A stretch of DNA of 64,000 nt from Diabrotica undecimpunctata (GCF_040954645.1 NC_092810.1:74612660-74676659); one strand, 5' to 3'. Counted from the stretch's first letter, positions 12,473 to 24,162 are shown. The notes: generated by a model from the letters alone, not told the origin. Translations and numbers: made by a program.

Positions 12473-13489
12473 ATTGGACTGAACAAATACAACACAATGA
12501 CCTTCGAATTATAACAAATCTATATTATAAACAGCAGGCACACGTACGCATTAATGAACACACATCAGAAGAGTTCGAAGTTAAAAGAGGAGTGCGACAG
12601 GGGTGTGTATTGTCACCACTACTATTCAATGCATACTCTGAAGAAATTATGAAAAGAGCTCTTGAGGGAGAAACAGCAGGAATCAAGGTCAATGGAACAC
12701 CAATTAACAACATTAGATATGCGGACGATACTATCATAATAACAGACAACCTCCGATACCTCCAAAAGCTAATGAACAAGATAGTTGAGTATGGAGAGGA
12801 ATATGGATTATCAATAAACACCAAGAAAACCAAATTTATGAGGATATCAAAAACCCAAAATAATGGTGAAAGCCTGACAATTAACGGTAGTGCTTTAGAA
12901 CAAGTTGAAAACTACCACTATCTTGGCACAATAATTAATCACACAAACGATTACTCCAAAGAAATCAAAGTTCGAATAGAGAAAGCACGTACAAACTTCA
13001 ATAAAATGAGAAAGGTACTTTGTGCAAGAGAACTAAAATTGGACTTGAGAGTTAGGCTGGCAAGGTGCTATATTTTCTCGACTCTGCTTTATGGGATAGA
13101 AGCATGGACACTTAACGCGTCGACTGCTAAAAAGTTGGAAGCATTTGAAATGTGGGTGTATATAAGAATCCTGAAGATATCATGGACCGAGCATGTAACA
13201 AACAACGAAGTCATGAGAAGAATCAACAAAAGAATGGAAGTATTGGAAACCATCAAGACACGAAAGCTGCAATACCTGGGGCATGTTATGCGTAATGAGA
13301 GATACAACCTACTTCAATTGATTATACAAGGGAAAATCCAGGGCAAGAGAAGTGTAGGAAGAAGAAGAATCTCATGGTTGCGTAACTTGAGGGAATGGAC
13401 GGATGTACATCAATTGAACTATTCAGAGCAGCAGCATCTAAGATCAGAATAGCCATGATGATTGCCAACCTCCGTCGCGGAGATGGCAC
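12473..13489 (+). pseudogene. LINE reverse transcriptase, C-terminal two thirds
   Basis: The open frame begins within the insertion site and runs to 13452. It contains RQGCVLSPLLFN (RT motif with fingers/palm), YADDTIIIT (catalytic YADD), NTKKTKFMRIS, NYHYLGTII, LYGIEAWTLN and the tail KLQYLGHVMRNE...GRRRISWLRNLREW. Near 13420 a one-base change takes the true C terminus (AMMIANLRRGDGT, stop about 13489) out of frame. There is no RNase H. It resembles the RTE-like LINE proteins of arthropods; the clade was not resolved. Two more remnants of this family lie at 7640-7990 and 50921-51430. Confidence 0.85.
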
Positions 13490-13503
13490 GTGAAGAAGAA
13501 GAA
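12473..13503 (+). mobile_element. 5'-truncated LINE inserted in the pogo-like element
   Basis: A 13-bp direct repeat, GGGTTGATTGTTG, flanks the insert at 12460-12472 and 13504-13516. That is the target duplication expected for target-primed reverse transcription. The insert ends in a (GAA)n tail. Only the RT palm onward is present (about 1 kb), the usual 5' truncation. The interrupted transposase coding sequence resumes in register across the duplication. Confidence 0.92.
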
Positions 13504-14756
13504 GGGTTGATTGTTGTCCATATTTTCCCAATCAGCTTAGAAAAAACTTTTTTGAGAAGTCTCCGACCAGGAAACTGTCGCTGCCACTTCACAAGTTCTT
13601 CGTCCCACATTTATTTTAAAGCTTTGAACACCGCTAAATCCAATGGCTGGAGAATGTGACTTGTATGAGCCGGTAGTTTGAGGATGGTGATTCCTTCTGA
13701 TCTCGCGTAATTGACCAAATCTGCCGTAAGGTGGGTTGAATGTCCGTCATAGATAACTAGTATAGGCCGATCAGGACCAATGTTTTTTACAAAAGTGCGC
13801 TCAAAATAGTTGCGAAATACAATAGCTTCAATCCAGCCATTTTTAGTAGCGGCATAAGCAGTACCAGGAAACGCATCATGTTCGTCGGCCATCCATTCAT
13901 CCCCGATATTTTTGCCTTTAAAAACGATTAATGGAGGAATTTTTTCGCCACTAGCGCTTGCTGCCATCACCACTGTAGTGTTCTCCCTTCCCGGTCCACT
14001 GGTGGTTCTTTCATTCAAAGATTGAATGGTTTCGCTCAATTACTTAAAATAATCTTTAACAACAAAAGGATTTCATGGCTTTCTTCCTTGAAAACTCAAC
14101 TATTTCCGGTTTATTTATTGACAGCCGATGTCTTCTTTTAAAATTTAAGAACCAGTCTTCACCTGGTCTACCATCTTTAAATTGAGTTTTTAAGTTGTTT
14201 GATTGGACGAACTACTGGGTTAATTCTAAACCTTCTTTACGGGACAAACCGAATCGCCATTGCTCCATCGTGCGAAGACCTTCTACCAATCGCCTTTCTT
14301 CTGCAAATGGAATGTCGGTAGATCGACCTTGTCCTGATCCCTTCGCGCCTCTTCTTCCACTCAAGTGATCCCGTAACGTTGTCACAGGAATATTGTATGT
14401 GCGCGATGCTCCCTTGACAGTGAAATTCTGATTTCTTATATCCGTTAAGGCATTGTTAAGGGCTTCTGCTGAATATTGCGAACCTCTCTCCATCTTTCGG
14501 AACGAAAGCGGTAGCGGTCCATCTCTAAGCGGTACGATATTAACAAGACTTAGAAAAAACACTTACCTGCTCTTTGTATAACCTCAAACGTAACTACCAA
14601 CAAACACGTGTGCTACTATGTCGTGAATTCAAGGACGTTGCCACTCATGTGTGTAGCTGTTTCGTTTAATACTTGGCGCTAAATTTGAAATCGGTTTCAT
14701 ACCCAACTTCAAGTTACAAATATTTTTATTTAGTTTAAACGTACTTACCCCGGGTA

Positions 14757-14777
14757 CGCACTTGCCCCACCTTACCC
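14757..14777 (-). repeat. pogo-like element terminal inverted repeat, right
   Basis: The reverse complement of these bases matches 11252-11272 with a single mismatch (GGGGC versus GGGGG). It marks the transposase 5' side of the element. Confidence 0.8.
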
Positions 14778-16869
14778 CATGTCAACTTAATAGTGTTTCA
14801 AAAACTGACTTTTTCTTATTGGTATTCATTTTTAAGGGTGTGCAGTAGAAATATTTCATATAACTGATATAAAAATATCTAGTTATTTTATGAAAAAAAT
14901 ATGTTTCTAGCAAACAAACTCTGTTTAAAAAAATCCATTTGAAGAATTCAAGGGATTTGTTTCATTAATTATTCATTCAAACTCAACAAATGTTCAGAAA
15001 CATTCTAGGTATCTATCTTAATTTTCACTTAGGATAAAAAGATCTTTTATTTCAGTGCAAGAATATCGAATTTAAAAAAATTATGGAGCGTATACTTCTT
15101 TGAGAACACATTCATCAAGCTAGGCGAGAATTACACAGAAATATAAAAAATTCAGACACATACAGTTAAACATATAAGTAAAGAACTATTTACACTTAGG
15201 GTAGTGACTGGTATACTGAAAATATAATAGCTGGCCAAAAATAAATTTTAAAGTTTGCAGATATGAAAATTAACTGTTAATAATAGATAGTATTGCAGAC
15301 TGGAAATCTTAACATCAGAAGTCAGTGTTTCAGCTAAAGCTAGAAACTTTAGCGCAATAAGAGTTGACGACATAATTGCTAATGTCAAATCAGGAAATGG
15401 TAAACTACAGTAGAACGTGGCATACGAAATTCGGATTGAACCATAAACTGCGACGAGCCGAACCACTAAAAGTTACGTTACAGCTATGAAAAAGAGAGTA
15501 ATCAAGGATTTAAATTCAGATACAAAAATTTTATTTACTGATACAAAAAATGATTTTAGTAATATCAACAATCAAAGATTATAAAATTAGACTAAATAGG
15601 TACTGGACACGAACACAAGTGAAACAATACTCAACTAGAATTGATTTAATAAAAATTAGCTTGTTCAAGAACCACAAATTAAGAAAATACATATTCGAAA
15701 GACACAAGCACTATTAACTCGACTGTATAACCATTCCATGTTCAGAAGGAAAATATTTCTTTAAGATCGGTTGTCTATACAATTAGTTCTCCCACATGAC
15801 ATTCAATAACTGGAGCTAAAGAAACGGCAAATCAGATTCATCACACAAGAACTGTTATTTGAATAACACCCCAAACACCATCTTAGAAAAATATTTTAAT
15901 TTCAGAGAAAATTTCCAATTTCAGTTTAGATATTAAATAAATAATTGATTATGTACATTTTAAACATACGTATTTTTTAATACAATTGATATAAACAAAA
16001 AAGAAGCACTTTCTACACATTTAAATTACAAAAATTAACAGAAAAAATCGCCTAATGAGATTAAAAGATCATGTAACTGGCTGTATGGCAAACTGCCGAA
16101 GCCATATAAAAAAAAACAGAAATAATAAACTAATGTTCAATATAAAGGTATAAAGAAATGGACGTATGGAGCTAAAAGTGTCCTCTTGGAAACAAATTAT
16201 CAAGCTTAAAACGCAGCTGATACATCAATATCTGATACTAAATACATTAATAAAATATTTGAAATAAATGTTTACACAAACAAGTAATACGTATAGTTTT
16301 GGATGAATTAACACAATGGTTAATGGAGTGTGTATCTGAAAGTAAACGTGCAAAATTCTCGTGCAGTACAAGATAAGACACCGATGCGAATTCCTGGCAA
16401 AAATACTAAAATTTGATCCTGAAATGAAAGAGTATTGTAAAAAGCCGAAAAAATTCACCATACTCTCCAACAAATAGGAATACTCTCAATGGACCTTAAG
16501 AAAGTAAATGAAATGCGAATAATGGAATATGGATAATGGCTTGCAAACATATTTAAATGAAATATATAATACAGTAAAATTTTCACAAAGCAAAATAATT
16601 TCTGCATTTATTAACTTACCTAAGAAAATCATTTCAACAAAAGGTTAGATTATAGGATTATTAGCCTTGTGAGCCACTTAAAAATATTTTTGAAAATCGT
16701 CTTTAACGAAGTAAAAAAATATTAATAATAGCAGTGCGGATTCCGCGACGCCATAGGTATAGTATTCTGTGAAATCCTCATTATATTTTAAAGATATAGA
16801 GAAGTAAACTGCAATATACAGAATAACAAGAGGCGTTTGATAGAATTATACTCACAAACTAAAGTTCGT
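14778..16869. other. No gene recognised
   Basis: 2.1 kb of AT-rich sequence with stops in all frames. Short open frames at 15248-15466 and 16225-16473 show no recognisable motif. No tandem repeat or RNA gene was noticed. Confidence 0.5.
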
Positions 16870-17062
16870 GTAGCCTTCTGGATTAGGTATAGTATCAGGA
16901 TTTTCAGGTCGCACAAGTGCCCCTAACATGACTTCCCTCCGAAGCACGGTAGCTGCTTAGTTAAATTAGAAATTAAAAAATTTCTAGTGTCAGTGGCGGG
17001 AATTGAACCCAGGCAGTGAACTTGTTAGACCAGTTACATAGCCAATGAGCTACGGTTGCCAC
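16870..17062 (-). mobile_element. tRNA-derived SINE (family A)
   Basis: On the minus strand, 17062 to 16993 is a 70-nt tRNA-like head. It starts GTGGCAACC and closes with CCCGCCAC, so its ends pair. It contains an A box (TAGCTCATTGG) and a B box (GGTTCAATTCC) at tRNA spacing. The tRNA-unrelated body continues to lower coordinates. The 16870 limit is a guess because I could not find a target duplication. It could instead be an isolated decayed tRNA gene. Confidence 0.6.
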
Positions 17063-19894
17063 AACTAACAGAGGCAGTCTCAATTTAGGGAGGAGTACCA
17101 AAAATATATTTAAAAAAAAACCATCTACTGATTATACGGGTTGTACCTTATAAATATTTTGGCAGTACAGTCCTGTTTTAATAATATTTTTTTAAGCATC
17201 CATTCTTAATTATCTATGAAGAAACTGTACACATTTAAAATCTGGTGCTACAATATGTATTAAATTGTAAGAAAAAGTGCTGTCGGGTACGTACTAAAAA
17301 TTTTTTCATTTGTGTACCTACGATTACAAAACTGACTATGTCGTTTACACGATGTACGTGCTACGAGTATGTAAATATAGTAACTCAATTCCGTTATATT
17401 GCAATCACTGTGAACTACATTTCGAACTTCCAGCAAAATCAATTAAGATTATCTATTCGGTGATAGCAGAATCTATTTATTAAACTCATTTAACTCCACC
17501 CTTTATTCGCTGCAAATAGAGCCAACAATATTACACTACCAAATTGCGTGTTTCGCTTTCAGTTTTACATAGAACGTGTTTCTGGAGGTTTGGAAAAGTA
17601 AGTGCAATAAGGTTTAGATTTTTGGAAAGATATATTGATAGTACAATTTAAGGTAATTTGTGTTTAGTAGTAATAGTACATTTTTATTTTATCTCTATGT
17701 CGCTTATTTATTTCTTTCCTTTATTTGTAAGTAGTTATTTTTTGTTATTCTTTAGATTTACGCAGTTACTTTGCTATCTGGTCCACTCTTCATTCACTGA
17801 TTAAACTTCTTATTGTAGTATGTAGCTATATATTCTACATCTATACATGATTCTTTTTCTTGTTTTCTATCTCTACTTTTCATGTCTATGTAGTGTTCGG
17901 TGTTCGATAAATCTCTTGTCAGAAGAGATACACAAAAAGTTTTATAGAAAAGTTATGCACACACTTTTGTTGTTTTAAATTTTAATAAACGTTAATGTTT
18001 TGTAAATGTAACACTTGTTTCTGTAATATAGTTTTGTTTTTACCATTTTATATAAAGAGCTTTCAACGGTGTTTTGCGTGAAGATAGTAATGAATTCGTA
18101 ACCCTGTTCAAAACGATTAAAAATAATGCAATGACGGTTATCACTCATTTACCACATCTATTAATTTATTGTCTGATTTTGTTTCAATACATTAACTGTT
18201 CAATTGTTCCTGTTTGAGTGTAACAAGACTAGAGTATATTATTTTTTATTTGTTTTTAATAATATCGATTTTTTATATCTATATAAGGACGCGTGAATCT
18301 TGAGGAACTACATACTGCTATCTCGTATAGGGATCCCTATAGAAACTAACAAATGACCATTAAAATAGCTGCTTCCATGTTTTAATAATAAATGGGCCAA
18401 ATTGTAAATTTTTCTGAAATTTCCACTCGCCATAACTAACTTTTTAACGGTAAGTTCAATGTGTCTCATGTTTTGGTATGTTACGCTACTACCACCTAAT
18501 CTGAACTGATTCGTTCAAACTAGAAAAAAATCAGATCCGGTTTAAATAATTAGTTCGTTTTCTTCATAGAAAACAAACTAAAACAAAAATGAATTAAAAG
18601 TTTGCAAAGTGAACCATAGATTATAAAATGTAAATTTTCTTGCAAAAATTAAATTATTTGAACAAATATTTAATTTATAAGTGTTAATACCATCAAAGCT
18701 CGTGCTATAAAATTATAATAATAAAAGTGTTTTAGCCAATGTCCAGAACTTCGAAAGATACAACTTGTTTTGAATAATACTAAAACATTGCCCTGTAGAA
18801 TATTTGTTTAGTGATTCATCAGTAGTGTTTAAATTTCAATTTAAACATACGAAATAATTGTTCACATTTCGTCAAGTTTCATTTTCTTAAAGGGAAACTT
18901 GGCAACATGCACATTTTGTAATTTTGTAGGTAATTTTAACAATAGCTGTAAGGACAAAATGTGTTTTTACCGGGCTTTTTGGCAGTTAGTGTGAAATGTG
19001 ACCCGTAGTGACAAGAATTTTCTCAAGAAAGCAACACGTACAATAGTTCTCTGTGGCAAGCAATACCTTGTTTCGTCCATTTTTCTCTCAACAAACACAA
19101 TACTACTTTTTAAGTGCATAGTGTGACTCGTTGGACTTAACACCTCAAATAGTACTGTATCAAAGGCATTACTTTGTTTCTAAGATTTTCTCACCATTAA
19201 CATAACACTTTGTGGAAAGTACGTCGTCTTTTTTGGTACAAGCAATACGTCAAATAGTGCTAAGTGAGAAGCAATACTTTATTTTTACGTTTACTTCTTA
19301 ATCAACACAATACTTTGCTTAAAGTAAATCTATTATAACACAATACTGTGTGCTTCTCTTAAATTCAAAACTCCGAGATTGGCTGCTGACACACTCAGCA
19401 TTGAACTTCAACTTTTGTGCTGAAGACTGACTTTTTCGTATGTCCTAGGAAGTTTATTAAATCGAACCATAAACACCAAAACTGTAAGTTGTTAATTTTT
19501 AAGTTAAGTTTATTGTTCTTTCATTATTTATACAATTTTAGCTAGAATAGGGATTTCAGGATTTACATTTAATTTCATATTACATTTTTAATTGTTAATA
19601 ATTGCCATTTGTTTTCTCATTTACAATATACAATTTGTCCTGACTCTGCATTATTTTCTCATCTATCTAGGTTTCTACAGTTTTTTCTTTGAGGCACAAC
19701 GTTGATATTTCAATTTTACAGCAAGAGTTTTCTATTTACGATCCTGCACCTGTGTTTTGTACTTCTATAATCCAAGATCTTTTGAAGATCTTGGCCACAT
19801 GTGTAACTCATTTTTTAACAAGTAGTTTCATTTTATTGAATTATCAGATTTTTTCTGCTCAATTTCCTGTGGCGTAATAACCCAAAAGATCCTC
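17063..19894. other. Mostly featureless AT-rich sequence
   Basis: No protein motif recognised. Short frames at 17245-17463 and 19689-19877 look random. The only structure noticed is a degenerate tandem array at 19057-19345. Confidence 0.45.
19057..19345. repeat. Degenerate tandem repeat, about 105-110 bp period
   Basis: Three units each begin with a variant of AGCAATACTTTGTTT (near 19057, 19168 and 19273) and contain an internal AACACAATACT or AACATAACACT about 45 bp later. Similarity between units is modest. The array could be a decayed minisatellite or a family-specific repeat. Confidence 0.4.
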
Positions 19895-20343
19895 TCAAAT
19901 ATTACCAATTGACTCGAATCTCTTTTGGATTAAACTGCTCTCCCTAGTTACACATGGTCTCTCTGTAAAAAATTTTCTTATACTCCTTATGTTCAGAACA
20001 GGGTAAATAAAATACGATCTATCAATGATAAATTCATTTATCATCACATTGGCTTCTCGGATAACCCCGCTAACATTCCCACAATATGTAAAAATTTAGT
20101 AAATAACCCAGACTTCTATAAAATGTGGACGACTGGTCCAAATTTTCTAAGAAATCCAGAAACTGATTATTCTTCTTTTAAGTTAATTCCTCAATACAGT
20201 GAATGTACCGGAATTATGTACGGCATAAACCTCATTAGTTAACGTCGTAAACAAGGATCTTGAAAATGATACTATGGAATTCATTTTTTCTCGCAACGTA
20301 AAATTTATAAGGATACAACGTGTTTTGGCACATATATATTTGG

Positions 20344-20404
<61 letters not shown>

Positions 20405-20945
20405 TCTTAAAAATAAAAGATTGTCAACAGCTCGAATTGTTGGACCCTTGTCTGTTGAAGAGATCGACAACTACACACTCACTATCATTCAATACCTACA
20501 TTTTAAAACATTCTCTCAGGAAATTTCAGAATTGGAAAAAAAACAATAAACCACGAAGAAAAATTTCAGATCATTAAACCCCTTTTATAAACCGTCAGAT
20601 TCTACCGTAAGAGTAGGCAATCGCCTTGAGAATGTAGATATTTATTTTGACTAAAAACATACAATTTTATTTACAGGAAAAAAATATATAGTCTCTCTAA
20701 TGCTTCAACATACACACATTTCATTAGGGCATATTGGCCCCCAATCAACTCTCACATTTCAGATGAAATACTGGCCTTTGAATGGACTTCTTTAAGTCAA
20801 ACAGGTCTTTCATAACTGTGTCAAGTGTCACAGATTCTCCACGAAACCTCCCACGCAGCTTATGGCAGATCTGCATTATAATCGTGTGACAGGTAGATGT
20901 CCTTTTCAGTATGTTTCAGTAGATCGACACCTCTTACGTAAAGTA
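19895..20945 (+). pseudogene. BEL/Pao pol remnant: RNase H end and integrase zinc finger
   Basis: In order: YVQNRVNKIRSIND, then HHIGFSDNPANIPT (end of RNase H, where active copies read NPAD), GPNFLRN, EIDNYTLTIIQYLHFKTFSQ, VRVGNRLENVD, HISLGHIGPQSTLTFQMKYW and HNCVKCHRF (integrase HHCC finger). It stops at MADLHYNR...FQYVSVD, just at the start of the integrase core. Several frameshifts and stops, with a (TA)n tract embedded at 20347. Same protein order as the intact pol at 37626-41915, but clearly much older. Confidence 0.8.
20347..20399. repeat. (TA)n microsatellite inside the BEL remnant
   Basis: About 53 bp of pure TA, preceded by a duplicated TTGGCACATATA. It expands within the decayed pol sequence. 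Confidence 0.9.
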
Positions 20946-21349
20946 TCGTAACCAACAAATTTCGGTTTTTCACTTTTTTTCATTTTCATACTTCTAAACA
21001 TGTAAACTAACGTCTGCAATAACTAAAATTTTAATATTTCTAATAGAAGGAGTCCAAAATTAGAATGTAAAATGTCGTATGTTTACTTTTGTCCAAGTAT
21101 ACAATCGTATGCTCTACTAACAATATTATACGGGGGGTGAAGGGCGCTAGGGGCGTTCAAGTGTTCGCGTAACTATTAATACCGACAGAGTACTTGGTGA
21201 AGAGACAAGCTCCTCGCGTGGCAAATTAATTTCAGTAATCTTGTTATTTTTACATTAATTCGTAAGTTTAATAATAGTAATACAAGTTAATTCAAGACAT
21301 GTCGAGCACATAGAAGTAATATTAATCTCATAACAAAAGAAAAACAAAG
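20946..21349. other. No gene recognised; insertion flank of outer BEL element
   Basis: Contains an isolated GC-rich patch (ACGGGGGGTGAAGGGCGCTA near 21130) of unknown nature. The last five bases (CAAAG, 21345-21349) are the left target duplication of the element that follows. Confidence 0.4.
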
Positions 21350-21653
21350 TGTAATTGCTTGATATGCACTTCGCTTGTGCCGCTGGTTAATAATCAAACT
21401 CCGTGCGAAAACAAAACTGACTTTATTTTGAATTACACAATACATATAATATGAATGCTAAAGTATTATGTCCGCTCGCGCTAAATGCTGTATCACCGAT
21501 CTCGTCTCGTATTTGAGTGCTGTCTGTCGTCTTTGGGGTGTCTTAAGGGACTCGCCTTATCTTCACATATGGCATAATATATCTTCCTACGCTACTATGT
21601 TGCCGGGTTGTAAAAATGTATAAAATAAACTTGAATTGATGGAGGCGTGAACA
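21350..21653 (-). repeat. Element 2, 3' LTR
   Basis: 304 bp, nearly identical to 31864-32168 (one substitution and one missing G noticed). On the minus strand it is preceded by a purine-rich tract at about 21654-21669 (AAGGCGGGGGCCA). Confidence 0.93.
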
Positions 21654-21726
21654 TGGCCCCCGCCTTGGCAAACACTGCCAACAAAATCGTCTGCTAATGC
21701 TAAATGTTCAAATGTTTAAACTACAC

Positions 21727-23085
21727 TTAGTCCGAAACGGGTAGCGGACACACCTTGGAAAAAGAACGAGTTATGATACCATTGTCTGTCTTTATTCTAA
21801 AAACTCTGGCTACACCATCACTGCCGCGTAAAAGTTCGATCACGCGACCTAACTTCCACCTTAATGGAGGTAAATTATCCTCTTTTATGAGCACTAACGT
21901 GTTTTCCGCAACTTCACCGTTAGTAGTAGTCCATTTCGTGCGTTTTTGTAGTTCGGAGATGTATTCTTTGTTCCATCGTTCCCATATATGCTGAGAAAGC
22001 TGCTGAATATGCTGGAATTTTGAGAGCCGATTAACTGGAACATGACGCAAATCTGGATCTGGATTGGTAATAAGTGGTCTTCCGATGAGAAAATGTGCAG
22101 GAGTTAATGGGGAGAGATCATTTGGATCACAGGATAAAGGATGAATCGGTCGGGAATTTATTATAGCTTCAATCTGCACAAGCAACGAATAAAATTCCTC
22201 GAACGTTAAGTGCGCGTTTCCCAAAACCCTATGCAAATGATGCTTAACTGTTCTTACTCCGCTTTCCCACAGTCCGCCAAAATGTGGAGAATAGGGAGGT
22301 ATGAAGGACCACGAAATATTATTCTTTAGCAAGGATTCTCTTAGCGCGGGAGTGTGCTGCTCTAAAAATTTTCTTAACGATTTTAACTCCGAACTAGCTG
22401 CTATAAAATTGGTTCCATTATCGGAAACCATCTTTTGAGGCTTGCCTCTTCGCGCAATAAATCTTTTAAAGGCCAACAGAAATGCTTCCTTAGACAGTTC
22501 TGTAACTAATTCTAAATGTATGGCCTTCGTACAAAAACAAATAAAAAGACACATGTAACTCTTTATTAGTTTACAACCTCGACCCTTTCTATCGCGAATT
22601 AAGAAAGGGCCCGCATAATCTACACCTGTTACAATAAACGGTGGGCCACCTGCGAGACGCTGGGCAGGTAGGTCACCCATTATTGGCTGAATGGATTTAG
22701 ATTTTAATCTAAAACATTTTACACATTTGTACGTCGCGCTAAATTTCTTCCTGATAACGGCCAGAAAGTTTCTCTTATAGTTGCAAGTAAAAGCTGAGGA
22801 CCAGCATGCATAAGATCCTTGTGAAAATGATTAAATATTAACGATGTAACTATATGATCTGCCGCTAAAATGATAGGATGTTTTTTGTCATACGTAAACA
22901 TGGAATGCTTTAAACGCCCGCCTACTCTCATGATGCCCCGATCATCAAGAAATAGAGATAAATCATTTTGTAAGGTTGGTCCGGCCATTTGAATACTATT
23001 TAATGAAATGCCGTTTGTAGTTGGCGCACTACAATCGAACACAACGCGCAAACGTGCCGTCAAAGAATTTTCTTTTAATACTGGA
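21727..23085 (-). pseudogene. Element 2 pol: RT start, deletion, integrase
   Basis: On the minus strand the region starts at the nested element's target site. It reads LRVVFDCSAPTTNGISLNS and GPTLQNDL (RT N-terminal block), then jumps to RGIMRVGGRL, so all catalytic RT and RNase H (YVDD, DD...) is deleted. The integrase zinc finger follows (HFHKDLMHAGPQLLLATIR). A frameshift near 22735 precedes CFRLKS and the core, open from 22680: VTGVDYAGPFLI (first Asp), VSDNGTNF (second Asp), GGLWESGVRTVKHH (Glu). The C-terminal domain has LVLIKEDNLPPLRWKLGRV, ending at 21727 beside the purine tract. The integrase itself looks complete with its DDE residues. Confidence 0.9.
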
Positions 23086-23551
23086 TGTCCAATATCAAAT
23101 CTTCAGAATTCATATCCGAAATTGGACAGTATAATTTTATCACCCAGTAGACCGAATGAATCTATTTGTTATTAAATACACACACGTAGTTAATTAGGTT
23201 ACATACACATTTGGTCAATTATAAATAATAATTTGGACATCAGTCAAAAGTACTGACAAAGTTAAACAATTTACATAAATTAAATACACATATCACGCTA
23301 GGTACGCGAAAAATATTGACCCAAATAGAATTTATATAAAACTAATATCTCTTGACTAGAGAAGCATTCAATCACTATTCACTCAACGAACATATAGTCT
23401 TCAACGATCAACTTCATCAGTCTCTACTCAAAGTAATCCCGGGTCTACACCCATAGTGTACGTCTCAACAATAAACTCTGCTACTATTATTTGGTGTTTC
23501 CATTACAACAGAACGAACATCTTCACTGAGCCAACGAAGGGAATTTGTTCA
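23086..23551 (+). repeat. Element 3, 5' LTR
   Basis: 466 bp. I compared it by eye with 28802-29267 and saw no difference. Confidence 0.95.
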
Positions 23552-23563
23552 TGGTCCTTCGAG
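23552..23563 (+). other. Element 3 primer-binding-like site
   Basis: TGGTCCTTCGAG abuts the LTR end. It is identical to the first 12 bases of the element 1 site and close to that of element 2 (TGGTCCATTCGAG). The tRNA is not identified. Confidence 0.7.
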
Positions 23564-23658
23564 AAACAGAATACTTCAAGGAAGTTTGAGAGAGCCTATA
23601 CAGTCCACGCCAGCAACACCCTCAGTAGCAGAGAGAGACCACTAGACCCGGGAGAACG

Positions 23659-24162
23659 AGAGCAGTACCAAAGCCAAGAGCCATACTAGAGCCGAGAGCG
23701 GTACCAAAGCCGAGAGCCATACTAGAGCCGAGAGCGGTCCCAAAGCCGAGAGCCATACTAGAGCCGAGAGCGGTACCAGAGCCGAGAGCAGTACCAAAGC
23801 CGAGAGCCATACTAGAGCCGAGAGCAGTACCAAAGCCGAGAGCCATACTAGAGCCGAGAGCAGTACCAAAGCCGAGAGCCAGACTAGAGCCGAGAGCAGT
23901 ACCAAAGCCGAGAGCCATACTAGAGCCGAGAGCAGTACCAAAGCCGAGAGCCATACTAGAGCCGAGAGCAGTACCAAAGCCGAGAGCCAGACTAGAGCCG
24001 AGAGCGGTACCAAAGCCGAGAGCCATACTAGAGCCGAGAGCCAGACTAGAGCCGAGAGCAGTACCAAAGCCGAGAGCCATACTAGAGCCGAGAGCAGTAC
24101 CAAAGCCGAGAGCCATACTAGAGCCGAGAGCAGTACCAAAGCCGAGAGCCATACTAGAGCCG
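23659..24162 (+). repeat. Leader minisatellite, 28 x 18 bp
   Basis: Exactly 504 bp made of 28 units of two related 18-mers, AGAGC(A/G)GTACCAAAGCCG and AGAGCCA(T/G)ACTAGAGCCG. They mostly alternate as a 36-bp dimer, with two places where an extra unit breaks the alternation. Because 18 is a multiple of three, long open frames exist by construction: an ATG-less plus frame of ESSTKA/ESHTRA repeats and two antisense frames (MALGFGTALGSS and LVWLSALVLLSA repeats). I treat these as artefacts. The array lies between primer site and gag. Confidence 0.95.

Larger units (their letters stand above)
11674..14493 (-). pseudogene. pogo-like transposase, spliced, interrupted
   Basis: Minus strand from ATG 14493. 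The N terminus has a psq/CENP-B-like helix-turn-helix (FTVKGASRTYNIPVTTLRDH). A second DNA-binding block around 14040-14180 (GEDWFLNFKRRHRLSI) is followed by the DDE_1 catalytic domain: FKGKNIGDEWMADEHDAFPG, then LVIYDGHSTHLT (second Asp) and LPAHTSHILQPLDLAVFKALK. An in-frame TAA at 13611-13613 interrupts just after this. The protein resumes with WQRQFPGR and FSKLIGKIW, is split by a LINE, and continues with FEMGGIFPFDD. After an 83-bp intron comes a C-terminal domain (KFLKKKTKCYVFPQVEDISL) ending near 11674. Another stop lies near 14050. Inactive. Confidence 0.85.
11252..14777 (-). mobile_element. pogo-like Tc1/mariner-superfamily DNA transposon
   Basis: The left end GGGTAAGGTGGGGGAAGTGCG and the right end, whose reverse complement is GGGTAAGGTGGGGCAAGTGCG, form inverted repeats of about 21 bp with one mismatch. 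Related subterminal copies lie at 11463-11480 (GGGGCAAGTGCG) and 11518-11532. TA precedes the left end; the right flank is CA, consistent with a TA duplication after one change. Inside, on the minus strand, is a psq-type helix-turn-helix plus DDE transposase with an intron. A LINE inserted at 12473-13503 splits it. Minus the LINE and one 13-bp duplication copy, the element is about 2.5 kb. Confidence 0.85.

Noticed and set aside
23659..24162. CRISPR-like array
   Set aside because: Units are contiguous 18-mers with no spacers; this is a minisatellite in a eukaryotic retrotransposon.
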